Part shown: positions 16,180-22,281 of the stretch, piece by piece | How positions within the stretch are numbered: position 1 is the stretch's first letter | How the letters are laid out: each line of letters begins with the position of its first letter | Source: Actinomycetes bacterium | Lineage (GTDB): Bacteria; Actinomycetota; Acidimicrobiia; Acidimicrobiales; RAAP-2 | DNA: 22,410 bases | Assembly: GCA_021841725.1 (NCBI GenBank) | Contig: JAKCEC010000004.1 | Location: forward strand, 1 to 22,410 | Direction: 5' to 3' | The notes under the pieces: generated by a model | Database searches by the model: none | Told to the model about the DNA's origin: nothing | What the model saw: only the letters and a program-made list of their open reading frames with translations | Program-made: the position numbers and the translations under genes

Positions 16180-17670
16180 ATGTTCGACTCACTCAGTGGC
16201 CGCCTGGAACGACTCAGTACCTCGTTGCGCTCGCGCGCGCGCCTGAGCGACGCCGACCTCGAGGACGCGCTGGCGGAAGTTCGCGGCGCCCTCCTGGAGG
16301 CCGACGTCGAGCTGTCGGTCGTGCGCGCGTTCCTCGACGCGGTGCGCGAGCGCGTGCGCGGCGAGAACGTCGCCCAGAGCCTGACGCCCGGTCAGCACGT
16401 CATCAAGGCCGTTCACGATCAATTGATCGACGTCCTGGGCGGATCGACCCTCAAGGTCACCTATTCCTCCAAGCCCCCGACGGTCGTGCTGCTGGCCGGT
16501 CTCCAGGGTGCCGGCAAGACCACCACCGCGGCCAAGTTGGCCGCGTGGTTCAAGCAACAAGGACGCCAGCCCTACCTGGTCGGCACGGACTTGCAGCGGC
16601 CGGCGGCGGTGGAGCAATTGCGCGTGCTGGGTCACCAGGTCGGGGTCGAGGTGTACTCCGAAGCCACCGATCCGGTCACGGTGGCGCGCGCCGGTGTCGC
16701 CGAAGCGACGCGCCTGGGCCGCGACGTCGTGATCATCGACACCGCGGGTCGTCTGGCCATCGACGAGGCCCTCATGGCCGAGGTGCGCGCGATCAGCGCC
16801 ACCACGTCGCCGCACTACACCTTCCTCGTCATCGACGCGGTGACCGGCCAGGACGCGGTGCACACCGCGCGGGCCTTCCACGACTCCTTGGCGCTCTCGG
16901 GAATCATCGTGACCAAATTGGACTACGACGCCCGTGGGGGCGCCGTGCTGTCGGCGCGCGGCGTCGTGGGCCGGCCCGTGGTCTTCGCCTCGACCGGTGA
17001 GAAGTTGGGCGACTTCGATCTCTTTCACCCCGATCGGATGGCGTCGCGCATCCTCGGGATGGGTGACATCCTCTCCCTGATTGAACAGGCCGAACGCACC
17101 ATGGACGCCGACGCCATGGCCGACTCCGCGCAGCGCATGATGAGCGGGGCCTTCACGCTGGACGACTTCATGGCGCAACTCAACCAGATTCGCAAGATGG
17201 GTTCCCTCGGTGGGCTCATGCGCTTGATGCCCGGCATGACCAAGGACATGCGCGACGCGGCCAAGAACGTGGACGACGGCGAACTCAACAAGATCGAAGC
17301 CATCATCCACTCGATGACGCGCCGCGAGCGGCGCGAACCCCAGATCATCGACGGATCGCGCCGCGCGCGCATCGCGCGGGGTTCGGGCTCGAGCGTGACG
17401 GCGGTGAACCAACTCCTCAAGCAGTTCGAGATGATGAAGAAGACCATGAAGCAGATGAGTACGGGGGGGATGCCCCAACTCCCCGGCGGAATGGGAAGAA
17501 TGGCCCAAATGGCCAGTCGCGCGGCCGCGCAGCGCGGTGACGCGATGCCCCCCGGCTTCGAGGCCCTGGCCAGTGGCATGCGCAGTGCGGCCCCGGCGGC
17601 GGGCGCCGGCGGGGGTGCGCGGGGCAAGAAGAAGAAGGGTGGGCGGGTAACCCCTCCCAAAAACCGCTAA
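16180..17670 (+). CDS. ffh: Signal recognition particle protein Ffh
   Basis: Ffh binds 4.5S/SRP RNA and hydrophobic signal sequences on translating ribosomes and hands them to FtsY. 496 residues. N domain 1-95; G domain with G1 LQGAGKTT (108-115), DTAGRLAIDE (187-196), the actinobacterial FASTGEKLGDFDLFHPDRM; M domain from about 300, with Met-rich helices and the RNA-binding stretch SRRARIARGSGSSV (393-406). The tail is Gly/Lys-rich (KKKKGG). Odd point: the usually invariant TKLDGDARGG reads TKLDYDARGG, with Tyr249 (codon TAC at 16924-16926) in place of Gly. The rest of the motif is intact, so the gene looks functional. No SRP RNA gene was recognised nearby. Confidence 0.97.
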   Translation: MFDSLSGRLERLSTSLRSRARLSDADLEDALAEVRGALLEADVELSVVRAFLDAVRERVRGENVAQSLTPGQHVIKAVHDQLIDVLGGSTLKVTYSSKPPTVVLLAGLQGAGKTTTAAKLAAWFKQQGRQPYLVGTDLQRPAAVEQLRVLGHQVGVEVYSEATDPVTVARAGVAEATRLGRDVVIIDTAGRLAIDEALMAEVRAISATTSPHYTFLVIDAVTGQDAVHTARAFHDSLALSGIIVTKLDYDARGGAVLSARGVVGRPVVFASTGEKLGDFDLFHPDRMASRILGMGDILSLIEQAERTMDADAMADSAQRMMSGAFTLDDFMAQLNQIRKMGSLGGLMRLMPGMTKDMRDAAKNVDDGELNKIEAIIHSMTRRERREPQIIDGSRRARIARGSGSSVTAVNQLLKQFEMMKKTMKQMSTGGMPQLPGGMGRMAQMASRAAAQRGDAMPPGFEALASGMRSAAPAAGAGGGARGKKKKGGRVTPPKNR

Positions 17671-17673
17671 ACT
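17661..17673 (+). promoter_or_regulatory. Possible rpsP-operon promoter overlapping the ffh stop codon
   Basis: AAACCGCTAAACT contains a -10-like TAAACT whose first three bases are the ffh stop codon. The 13-mer matches 11 of 13 bases of the element before rplS (19572-19584), including the stop-codon overlap. A start near 17680 would give a leader of about 60 nt with GAAGGG before the rpsP GTG. No good -35 is visible here, unlike at rplS. Confidence 0.4.
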
Positions 17674-17739
17674 TGTGCGCTCGGGTACATCGCCCAGTTC
17701 TGATCACTCTGGAACAAAAGGTTTGAAGGGAAATACGAC

Positions 17740-18027
17740 GTGGCTGTGAAACTTCGTTTGGTGCGGATGGGCAAGAAGAAGCAACCGACGTATCGCGTCG
17801 TGGCGACGGACGCCCGTCGGGCCCGTTCGGGTGCCTTCCTCGAAATCGTGGGCACCTACCAGCCCCGCGGACTCTCCGGCGCCCAACCCGAGACCATCAT
17901 CTCGATCGACAACGACCGCGCCATCGCGTGGCTGAGCCAGGGCGCCCAGCCGACCGACCGCGTGGCGAAGTTGCTCAAGGCCAGTGGTGCGTTGGACGCG
18001 TTCGAGGCGGCGAAGGCGGCCCGGTGA
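17740..18027 (+). CDS. rpsP: 30S ribosomal protein S16
   Basis: A 95-residue small-subunit protein needed early in 30S assembly. The N-terminus MAVKLRLVRMGKKKQPTYRVV is diagnostic, followed by DARRARSGAFLEIVGTYQP and SQGAQPTDRVAKLLKASG. The GTG at 17740 has GAAGGG 9 nt upstream. It begins the conserved rpsP-khpA-rimM-trmD-rplS cluster, where the stop overlaps the khpA start (GTGA). The 69-nt gap before it is longer than most in this run and probably carries the promoter noted at 17661-17673. Confidence 0.97.
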   Translation: MAVKLRLVRMGKKKQPTYRVVATDARRARSGAFLEIVGTYQPRGLSGAQPETIISIDNDRAIAWLSQGAQPTDRVAKLLKASGALDAFEAAKAAR

Positions 18028-18347
18028 GCGACGTACACGACGACTACGTCGACGGCGACATCAACACCGTCGACGTCGAATCCGACGACCACGTCGCCGC
18101 GGCGTCCGCGGTGACGGCCCAGGCCGTCTTAGAGTTCATCGCGACCTCCCTCGCGGACGACCCGTCAGCCGTCGCGGTTGACGTGAGCGAGCGACAGGGC
18201 AAGGTGATTCTGTCCCTGCAGGTCGGTCCCGACGACATGGGTCGCGTCATCGGCCGCCGTGGCCGCACCGCCCAGGCGATTCGCTCCCTGGTGGCCGCCG
18301 CGGGTGCGCGTGACGGCGTGAACGCCACCGTCGACATCGTCGACTAG
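18024..18347 (+). CDS. khpA: KH-domain RNA-binding protein KhpA (YlqC family)
   Basis: A small RNA-binding protein that, with KhpB/Jag in other Gram-positives, binds many RNAs and affects cell elongation and division. 107 residues from GTG 18024. The KH core lies at about 35-107, with the GxxG loop in MGRVIGRRGRTAQAIRSLV; the two loop residues are both Arg. The first 25 residues are an acidic, probably disordered extension (nine Asp/Glu in the first 22) not normally present in the ~80-residue family. The 4-nt GTGA overlap with rpsP and the position favour this start; an internal GTG at codon 30 (18111) would give the bare domain. KhpB is not in this window. Confidence 0.88.
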   Translation: MSDVHDDYVDGDINTVDVESDDHVAAASAVTAQAVLEFIATSLADDPSAVAVDVSERQGKVILSLQVGPDDMGRVIGRRGRTAQAIRSLVAAAGARDGVNATVDIVD

Positions 18348-18349
18348 CC

Positions 18350-18832
18350 GTGAGCGCCCCGGAGCGCCCCCTGCTCGACGTCGGGCGCATCATCAAGGCG
18401 CACGGCCTCAAGGGCCAGGTCATCGTCGACTTCTGGAGTGACCGTGGCGAGCGCCGAGAACCCGGGTCCCGCTTCGACACCCCCCAGGGCGTCCTGACGC
18501 TGCGTTCGGCGGCGGCCCACCAGGATCGCTACCTCGTGTGGTTCGAGGAGATCACCACGCGCGAGGCGGCCGAGGCGGCGCGCGGGACGCTGCTACGCGC
18601 CCCCAAGCTCGACGTCGAGGACGAGGACGTGATCTGGATCGACGAACTCTTCGGCGCGTCGGTGGTCGACGCGCACGGCGTCGACCACGGCGTGGTGGTG
18701 GACGTGGAGGCGAATCCCGCCAGCGACCTCCTGGTGCTGGACTCGGGCGCGCTCATCCCGCTCACCTTCGTCGTCGCCGTGCGCGCCAACGTGCTCATCG
18801 AGGTCGACGTCCCCGAGGGGCTCTTCGAGTGA
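18350..18832 (+). CDS. rimM: Ribosome maturation factor RimM
   Basis: RimM binds S19 and the 16S 3' domain to help mature the 30S head. 160 residues. The N-terminal beta-barrel starts LDVGRIIKAHGLKGQVIVDF, the usual VGxIxxxHGxxGEV pattern. It continues with VWFEEITTREAAEAARGTLL, and the C-terminal PRC-barrel has IWIDELFGASVVDAHG and DLLVLDSGALIPLTFV (the family usually ends with LIP..P.FV). The GTG at 18350 lies 2 nt after the khpA stop. The stop overlaps trmD by 4 nt. Confidence 0.93.
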   Translation: MSAPERPLLDVGRIIKAHGLKGQVIVDFWSDRGERREPGSRFDTPQGVLTLRSAAAHQDRYLVWFEEITTREAAEAARGTLLRAPKLDVEDEDVIWIDELFGASVVDAHGVDHGVVVDVEANPASDLLVLDSGALIPLTFVVAVRANVLIEVDVPEGLFE

Positions 18833-19581
18833 CGCTGCGCGTCGACGTCCTCAGCCTGTTCCCCGACGCCCTGCGGGCCTACGCGGATACCTCGGTCTTG
18901 GGGCGCGCCCGCGAGCGCGGCGTGTGGGAGTTGTTCGTTCACGATTTTCGCGAGGCCGCCTCGGGTGCGCACCGCAGCGTCGACGATACGCCCTACGGGG
19001 GCGGGGCGGGCATGGTCCTGGCGCCCGAGCCCATCGCGCGCACCATCGAGGAGACACCGGGCCTAGCCCGACCGGTCATCGCGCTCACCCCGTCGGGTGA
19101 GCCCTTCACCCACGCGACCGCGACGCGCCTGGCCCGCCTCGAGGGGTTCACCCTGGTGTGCGGGCGCTACGAGGGCTTCGACCAGCGCGTGCTCGAGGCG
19201 GTGGTCGACGAGGAGGTCTCCCTGGGGGATTTCGTGCTCGCCGGGGGAGAGCTGGCGGCCCTGTGCGTCATCGAGGCGGTGGTGCGCCTGGTCCCGGGGG
19301 GCCTCGGCAACGACGAGTCCAGCGTGGAGGAGTCCTTCGGCGACGGCCTGCTGGAGTACCCGCACTACACCAAACCCGCCGTCTGGCGGGGTCGCGAGGT
19401 ACCCGAGGTGCTGCGATCGGGTAATCACGCGGCCATCGAGCGTTGGCGCCGCACGCAGGCGCTGGCCCTGACCTGGCGCCGACGCCCCGACCTGATAGAA
19501 CGCCGCGGTGGACTGAACCCGCTGGAGCGCCGTTGGCTCACGGAGTTGGGCCTGTTGGAATCACCCGACGAAAACGGCTAA
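18829..19581 (+). CDS. trmD: tRNA (guanine(37)-N(1))-methyltransferase
   Basis: Methylates G37 next to the anticodon, preventing +1 frameshifts; SPOUT-class, dimeric. 250 residues. Seen: RVDVLSLFPDALRAY at the N-terminus, the DTPYGGGAGMVLAPEP loop, the trefoil-knot SAM site LVCGRYEGFDQRVLE, and GDFVLAGGELAALCVIEAVVRLVPG. HYTKPAVWRG near residue 180 and the C-terminal helical domain are typical. The GTG at 18829 lies in a GTGA overlap with rimM, GAGGGG being about 8 nt upstream. Its TAA stop forms the first bases of the likely rplS -10. Confidence 0.96.
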   Translation: MTLRVDVLSLFPDALRAYADTSVLGRARERGVWELFVHDFREAASGAHRSVDDTPYGGGAGMVLAPEPIARTIEETPGLARPVIALTPSGEPFTHATATRLARLEGFTLVCGRYEGFDQRVLEAVVDEEVSLGDFVLAGGELAALCVIEAVVRLVPGGLGNDESSVEESFGDGLLEYPHYTKPAVWRGREVPEVLRSGNHAAIERWRRTQALALTWRRRPDLIERRGGLNPLERRWLTELGLLESPDENG

Positions 19582-19584
19582 AGT
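19555..19584 (+). promoter_or_regulatory. rplS promoter spanning the trmD stop
   Basis: TTGGAA (19555-19560), an 18-nt spacer and TAAAGT (19579-19584) make a fair primary-sigma promoter. The -10 begins at the trmD stop codon. The predicted leader of about 30 nt includes GAAAGG before the rplS ATG. The -10 context AAACGGCTAAAGT resembles the one before rpsP. An own promoter would let L19 be made in excess over TrmD and RimM. Confidence 0.5.
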
Positions 19585-19619
19585 AGTAAATCCCTAGTGA
19601 TCCGAAAGGGACCGCTCCC

Positions 19620-19976
19620 ATGAACCCGACTGACCTCATTGACCGCGACTCGTTGCGCGACGACATCCCCAATTTCCGCACCGGCGATACGCTGAAGGTC
19701 CACGTGCGCGTGGTCGAAGGCACCCGCGAGCGTATCCAGGTCTTCCAGGGTGCGGTCATCCGTCGCCAGGGGGCGGGTCTGCAGGAGACGTTCACCGTGC
19801 GCAAGGTCAGTTTCGGCGTCGGCGTGGAGCGCACCTTCCCGGTGCACGCACCCACCATCGCCAAGATCGAAGTCGACTCCTACGGCGACGTGCGTCGTGC
19901 CAAGTTGTACTACCTCCGTGATCTGCGTGGGAAGGCCGCCAAGATCAAGGAGCTCCGCGTCACCGAGCGTCCGTAG
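19620..19976 (+). CDS. rplS: 50S ribosomal protein L19
   Basis: A 118-residue protein at the 30S-50S interface. Seen: [59 protein letters not shown] and the C-terminal [15 protein letters not shown], all standard. ATG 19620 with GAAAGG about 11 nt upstream. It closes the rpsP cluster. In most actinobacteria lepB and rnhB come next; here DUF2469 follows after only 6 nt. Confidence 0.97.
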   Translation: MNPTDLIDRDSLRDDIPNFRTGDTLKVHVRVVEGTRERIQVFQGAVIRRQGAGLQETFTVRKVSFGVGVERTFPVHAPTIAKIEVDSYGDVRRAKLYYLRDLRGKAAKIKELRVTERP

Positions 19977-19982
19977 TCGCCC

Positions 19983-20279
19983 GTGGGCGAAGAAGAGCTC
20001 GACGACTACGAGTCGACCCTCGAACTGGCCTTGGTCCAGGAGTACAAGGCGGTGGTCGGCATGTTCGACTACGCCGTGGAGACCGATCGCCGTTTCTACC
20101 TGGCCAACTCGGTCGAGGTGGACGTGAAGGCGACGACGCCCGTGATGGTCGAGGTGACGCTCAACGACGCCTGGGTGTGGGACATGTACCGCTCGGCGCG
20201 CTTCGTGCCCCACGTGCGCGTCCTGACCTTCCGTGACGTCAACGTGGAGAAGCTGCCCAAAGAAGACCTGCAGCCCTAG
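19983..20279 (+). CDS. DUF2469 protein (actinobacterial conserved)
   Basis: A 98-residue acidic protein of the DUF2469 family, found mainly in actinobacteria and without a known function. The conserved core is clear: DDYESTLELALVQEYKAVVG, VETDRRFYLANSVEV, DAWVWDMYRSARFV and VRVLTFRDVNVEKL. No membrane segment or signal. The GTG at 19983 is 6 nt after rplS and gives the usual N-terminus (GEEELDDYE). It is the best taxonomic marker in the window. In mycobacteria it follows rnhB; here it directly follows rplS, so its position is kept although the intervening genes are gone. Confidence 0.92.
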   Translation: MGEEELDDYESTLELALVQEYKAVVGMFDYAVETDRRFYLANSVEVDVKATTPVMVEVTLNDAWVWDMYRSARFVPHVRVLTFRDVNVEKLPKEDLQP

Positions 20280-20292
20280 GGCGCGACACGCC

Positions 20293-20802
20293 ATGCAACT
20301 CACTCGCCTCGACGTCACCGCCGCGGATCTCGAGCGGTGGCCGGCGCTGGTGTCCGAGGACGAGCGACCCCTCGTCGTGCGGGTGAGTGACGCCGACACG
20401 GTGGTGGTGGTCGCGGCCGTGGCCCAGCGGTGGTCGGGGTCCTGGGGCGTGTGGCTGAGCGCCAGTGAGGACTACCCGGCCGCCCTCATCGCCCGCGACG
20501 TCAAGACCCTCGCCGTCGTGATGGACTTAGATCACGTCGTCATCGACGCCGACCACGACGCGCCGGCCCACGCCGCGGTGGTCGAGGCCCTGCTGAGCGA
20601 CGCGGCGGTCACCCTGCACAACGCGGTGGCGACCATCACTGACGCGTACAACCGACCGGTCCCCCCGCGCCCGGTGTGCGTGTGGCACGTCGAGGGCGAG
20701 GACCTGGTGCACGGCGCGCGGGTCCTGTACCGCCGCGAGGGGCGCGAGGGCGTGGGCGTCTATGTCGAGCGCGAGGATGGCGACCCGCCCACCACGTCCT
20801 AG
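20293..20802 (+). CDS. Unrecognised 169-residue protein, possible reduced luciferase-like domain
   Basis: I do not recognise this protein by family name. It is soluble, acidic, Val/Ala-rich, without signal peptide, membrane helix or Cys pair motif. The ATG at 20293 is 13 nt after DUF2469 and probably co-transcribed. The order of patches resembles a shortened flavin-dependent luciferase-like monooxygenase: AAVAQRWSGSWGVWLSA (41-57) like the AA-A-T--I-LG strand, YPAALIARDVKTLAVV (61-76) like P--LAR---TL, HAAVVEALLSDAAVTL (93-108), and NRPVPPRPVCVW (120-131). The usual SGGR loop reads DLDH, and the N-terminal barrel strands are absent. This resemblance is by eye and may be chance. Coding is supported by the open frame, codon use like its neighbours and tight spacing. 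Confidence 0.75.
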   Translation: MQLTRLDVTAADLERWPALVSEDERPLVVRVSDADTVVVVAAVAQRWSGSWGVWLSASEDYPAALIARDVKTLAVVMDLDHVVIDADHDAPAHAAVVEALLSDAAVTLHNAVATITDAYNRPVPPRPVCVWHVEGEDLVHGARVLYRREGREGVGVYVEREDGDPPTTS

Positions 20803-20816
20803 TCGACGCGAGGCAA

Positions 20817-20919
20817 TAGGCTCGTGCAGGTGCGCGCGCCCTCGACACCAGTTCGAGCCGCGCCCGTGACGTCGCCCGCGCCGGGGCGAGATTACCCGTG
20901 ACCCCGCGGAGGAGAGGCC
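20817..20919 (+). promoter_or_regulatory. Upstream region and possible structured leader of the potassium-channel gene
   Basis: TAGGCT (20817-20822) could be a -10. A transcript from there would have a leader of about 90 nt. It contains CTCGA (20841-20845) pairing with TCGAG (20853-20857) around a 7-nt loop, flanked by GCG/CGC arms, and ends with the strong ribosome site GGAGGAGAGG. A 23-codon frame (GTG 20830 to TGA 20901) also begins 7 nt after the hexamer. All predicted. Confidence 0.3.
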
Positions 20920-21567
20920 ATGAATCGACTCGACACCTGGCAGCGTAAGAGCGCCTGGTCCCTGGTGGGGCTCAGTTTGGTCTACACCTTCGTCTACGTC
21001 TACCCCATCTTCGCCTATCCCGCCCCCGGCGTCGTGGTCCGACTGTGTCACGTGAGTGAGTACGCCATCTGGGCCATCTTCGTGGTCGACTACGCCATCC
21101 AACTCCACCTGGCCGAGAACCGCGTCCGGTTCCTCAAGAAGGAGTGGCTGGCGCTGCTCTTCGTGATCGTGCCATTCTTTCGTCCGATTCGAGCGGTGCG
21201 CGGAGTGATCTTCCTACGCCAGGCCACGACGCGACCTCGCGATTCGTTGATGGTCACGATTCCGTGGATCATCGCCGCGACCACCGCCTTGATGACGGTG
21301 ATCATGGCGGCCACCATGCTCGACGTGGAGCGTTTCGCCCCCGGGGCCAATATCCACACCCCGTCGGACGCACTGTGGTGGGCCCTGACGACGGTGACGA
21401 CCGTCGGTTACGGTGACAAGTATCCCGTGACCAACGAGGGGCGCCTCGTGGCGTCCTTCCTCATCCTTTTCGGCTTGGGACTACTGAGCTCCCTGACCGG
21501 CTACTTCGCGACGTGGATCCTGCAGAAGGTGCGCGAGGCGACGCCCGAGAAGAGTCTTGAGGAGTAA
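20920..21567 (+). CDS. Voltage-gated-like potassium channel (six-helix)
   Basis: An integral membrane K+ channel subunit, 215 residues, expected to act as a tetramer. Helices: S1 about 12-34, S2 44-64, S3 75-88, an S4-like segment with Arg88, Arg91, Arg94 and Arg100 (spacing 3, 3, 6), S5 112-133, pore loop, S6 176-200. The selectivity filter is TVGYGD (161-166), preceded by DALWWALTTVT. There is no RCK or cyclic-nucleotide domain; the C-terminal tail is short and charged. The family is common in actinobacteria as ion transporter/Kch-type. Start ATG has GGAGGAGAGG 4 nt upstream. Its own promoter is likely, as it is separated by 117 nt from the preceding gene. It converges with the PPOX gene. 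Confidence 0.92.
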   Translation: MNRLDTWQRKSAWSLVGLSLVYTFVYVYPIFAYPAPGVVVRLCHVSEYAIWAIFVVDYAIQLHLAENRVRFLKKEWLALLFVIVPFFRPIRAVRGVIFLRQATTRPRDSLMVTIPWIIAATTALMTVIMAATMLDVERFAPGANIHTPSDALWWALTTVTTVGYGDKYPVTNEGRLVASFLILFGLGLLSSLTGYFATWILQKVREATPEKSLEE

Positions 21568-21607
21568 CCCCGCTCGCGCGACCCTGGCGGCCCTCGCGCG
21601 TCGCCGG

Positions 21608-22009
21608 CTACTCGGGCTGCACGGAGATGTGCTCGGGCGTGATGCGCACGGTGACGCGCACCTCACCCTCTCGCCGCATCGGGTAGGTGTCGACCCCGAG
21701 GTACTTCTGAGCGAAGGCGTCGATGACCTGGTCGGCGCCCTCGGTGGTGAAACCGGTGACGGTGCCGCGTAGGGCGACGCAGACGTAGGGATTGTCGGGG
21801 TCGGTCAAGGACACCGCGACGCGAGCGTCATTGGCGAGGAAGCGAGCCTTCGCGCGACCGAGCGCCGTGTTGATGATGACGTCGTCGCCGTCGAGGCCGA
21901 CCCACACGGGGGTGACGTGGGGCGCGCCGTTGAGGTCGAGGCAGGCCACGTGCGCGAGCACCTGCTTGTCGAAGATGGCGCGGGCCGAGGTGGTGAAGGC
22001 GGCGGACAT
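21608..22009 (-). CDS. PPOX-class F420-dependent flavoprotein (pyridoxamine-5'-phosphate-oxidase fold)
   Basis: A 133-residue split-beta-barrel protein of the type annotated as PPOX class F420-dependent oxidoreductase (Rv1155-like). Seen: KQVLAHVACLDLNGAPHVTPVWVGLDGDDVIINTALG, where the cofactor-binding strand pattern is clear; ARFLANDARVAVSLTDPDNPY; LRGTVTGF; and the QKYLGVDTYP turn near the C-terminus. The cofactor (F420, FMN or haem) cannot be settled from sequence by eye, and the substrate is unknown. ATG 22009 is chosen because AGGAG lies just upstream; longer in-frame starts run through non-homologous sequence. It is convergent with the channel (40-nt gap) and divergent from fumC. Confidence 0.88.
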   Translation of the reverse strand: MSAAFTTSARAIFDKQVLAHVACLDLNGAPHVTPVWVGLDGDDVIINTALGRAKARFLANDARVAVSLTDPDNPYVCVALRGTVTGFTTEGADQVIDAFAQKYLGVDTYPMRREGEVRVTVRITPEHISVQPE

Positions 22010-22074
22010 GGGTCTCCTATCGGGGCGGGGGGCACGGTGCTCCGACCACACTATCGGCCGCGACCCGCGCCTCA

Positions 22075-22088
22075 GACCCCCGGGGGTC
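22075..22088. repeat. Perfect 14-bp palindrome GACCCCCGGGGGTC
   Basis: The two 7-bp arms meet without a spacer. It overlaps a second short inverted repeat, GTCAC (22086-22090) and GTGAC (22097-22101). It lies in the PPOX-fumC divergent gap, 66 nt upstream of the PPOX start. A protein-binding site is possible; a hairpin would have only five stem pairs. Confidence 0.5.
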
Positions 22089-22223
22089 ACCTCACCGTGA
22101 CGCGCCCGCGAGTACCCGGTGCCGTGCCCGACGCATCCCCGGCGTCGATCAACGCGGGCCGTCGTCGTCGGTGGTTGGGACGAAGGGCACGGGCGCGCCC
22201 CTCGCGCCCCGGCGCGCGCTGAC

Positions 22224-22252
22224 TATCGTATGAACGGCGTTCGCGTACGCCG
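22224..22252 (+). promoter_or_regulatory. Probable fumC promoter with palindromic operator-like sequence
   Basis: TATCGT (22224-22229) is a TANNNT -10. The palindrome GAACGGCGTTC (22232-22242) lies over the expected start point. CGGCGT (22235-22240) can also pair with ACGCCG (22247-22252) around a 6-nt loop. The ribosome site AAAAGGATG follows near 22269. In the rest of the 272-nt gap (22010-22281) I see only the 22075 palindrome and no credible gene. Confidence 0.4.
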
Positions 22253-22281
22253 ACGCCGCACTGATGAGAAAAGGATGTGAC

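Noticed and set aside
16189..17508. Long open frame on the minus strand opposite ffh
   Set aside because: Same explanation; low-complexity His/Arg/Gly composition and no ribosome site, lying entirely over a conserved gene.
21568..21607. Possible terminator between the converging channel and PPOX genes
   Set aside because: Only a 5-bp GCGAC/GTCGC stem and a direct repeat CTCGCGCG are visible, with no T-tract.
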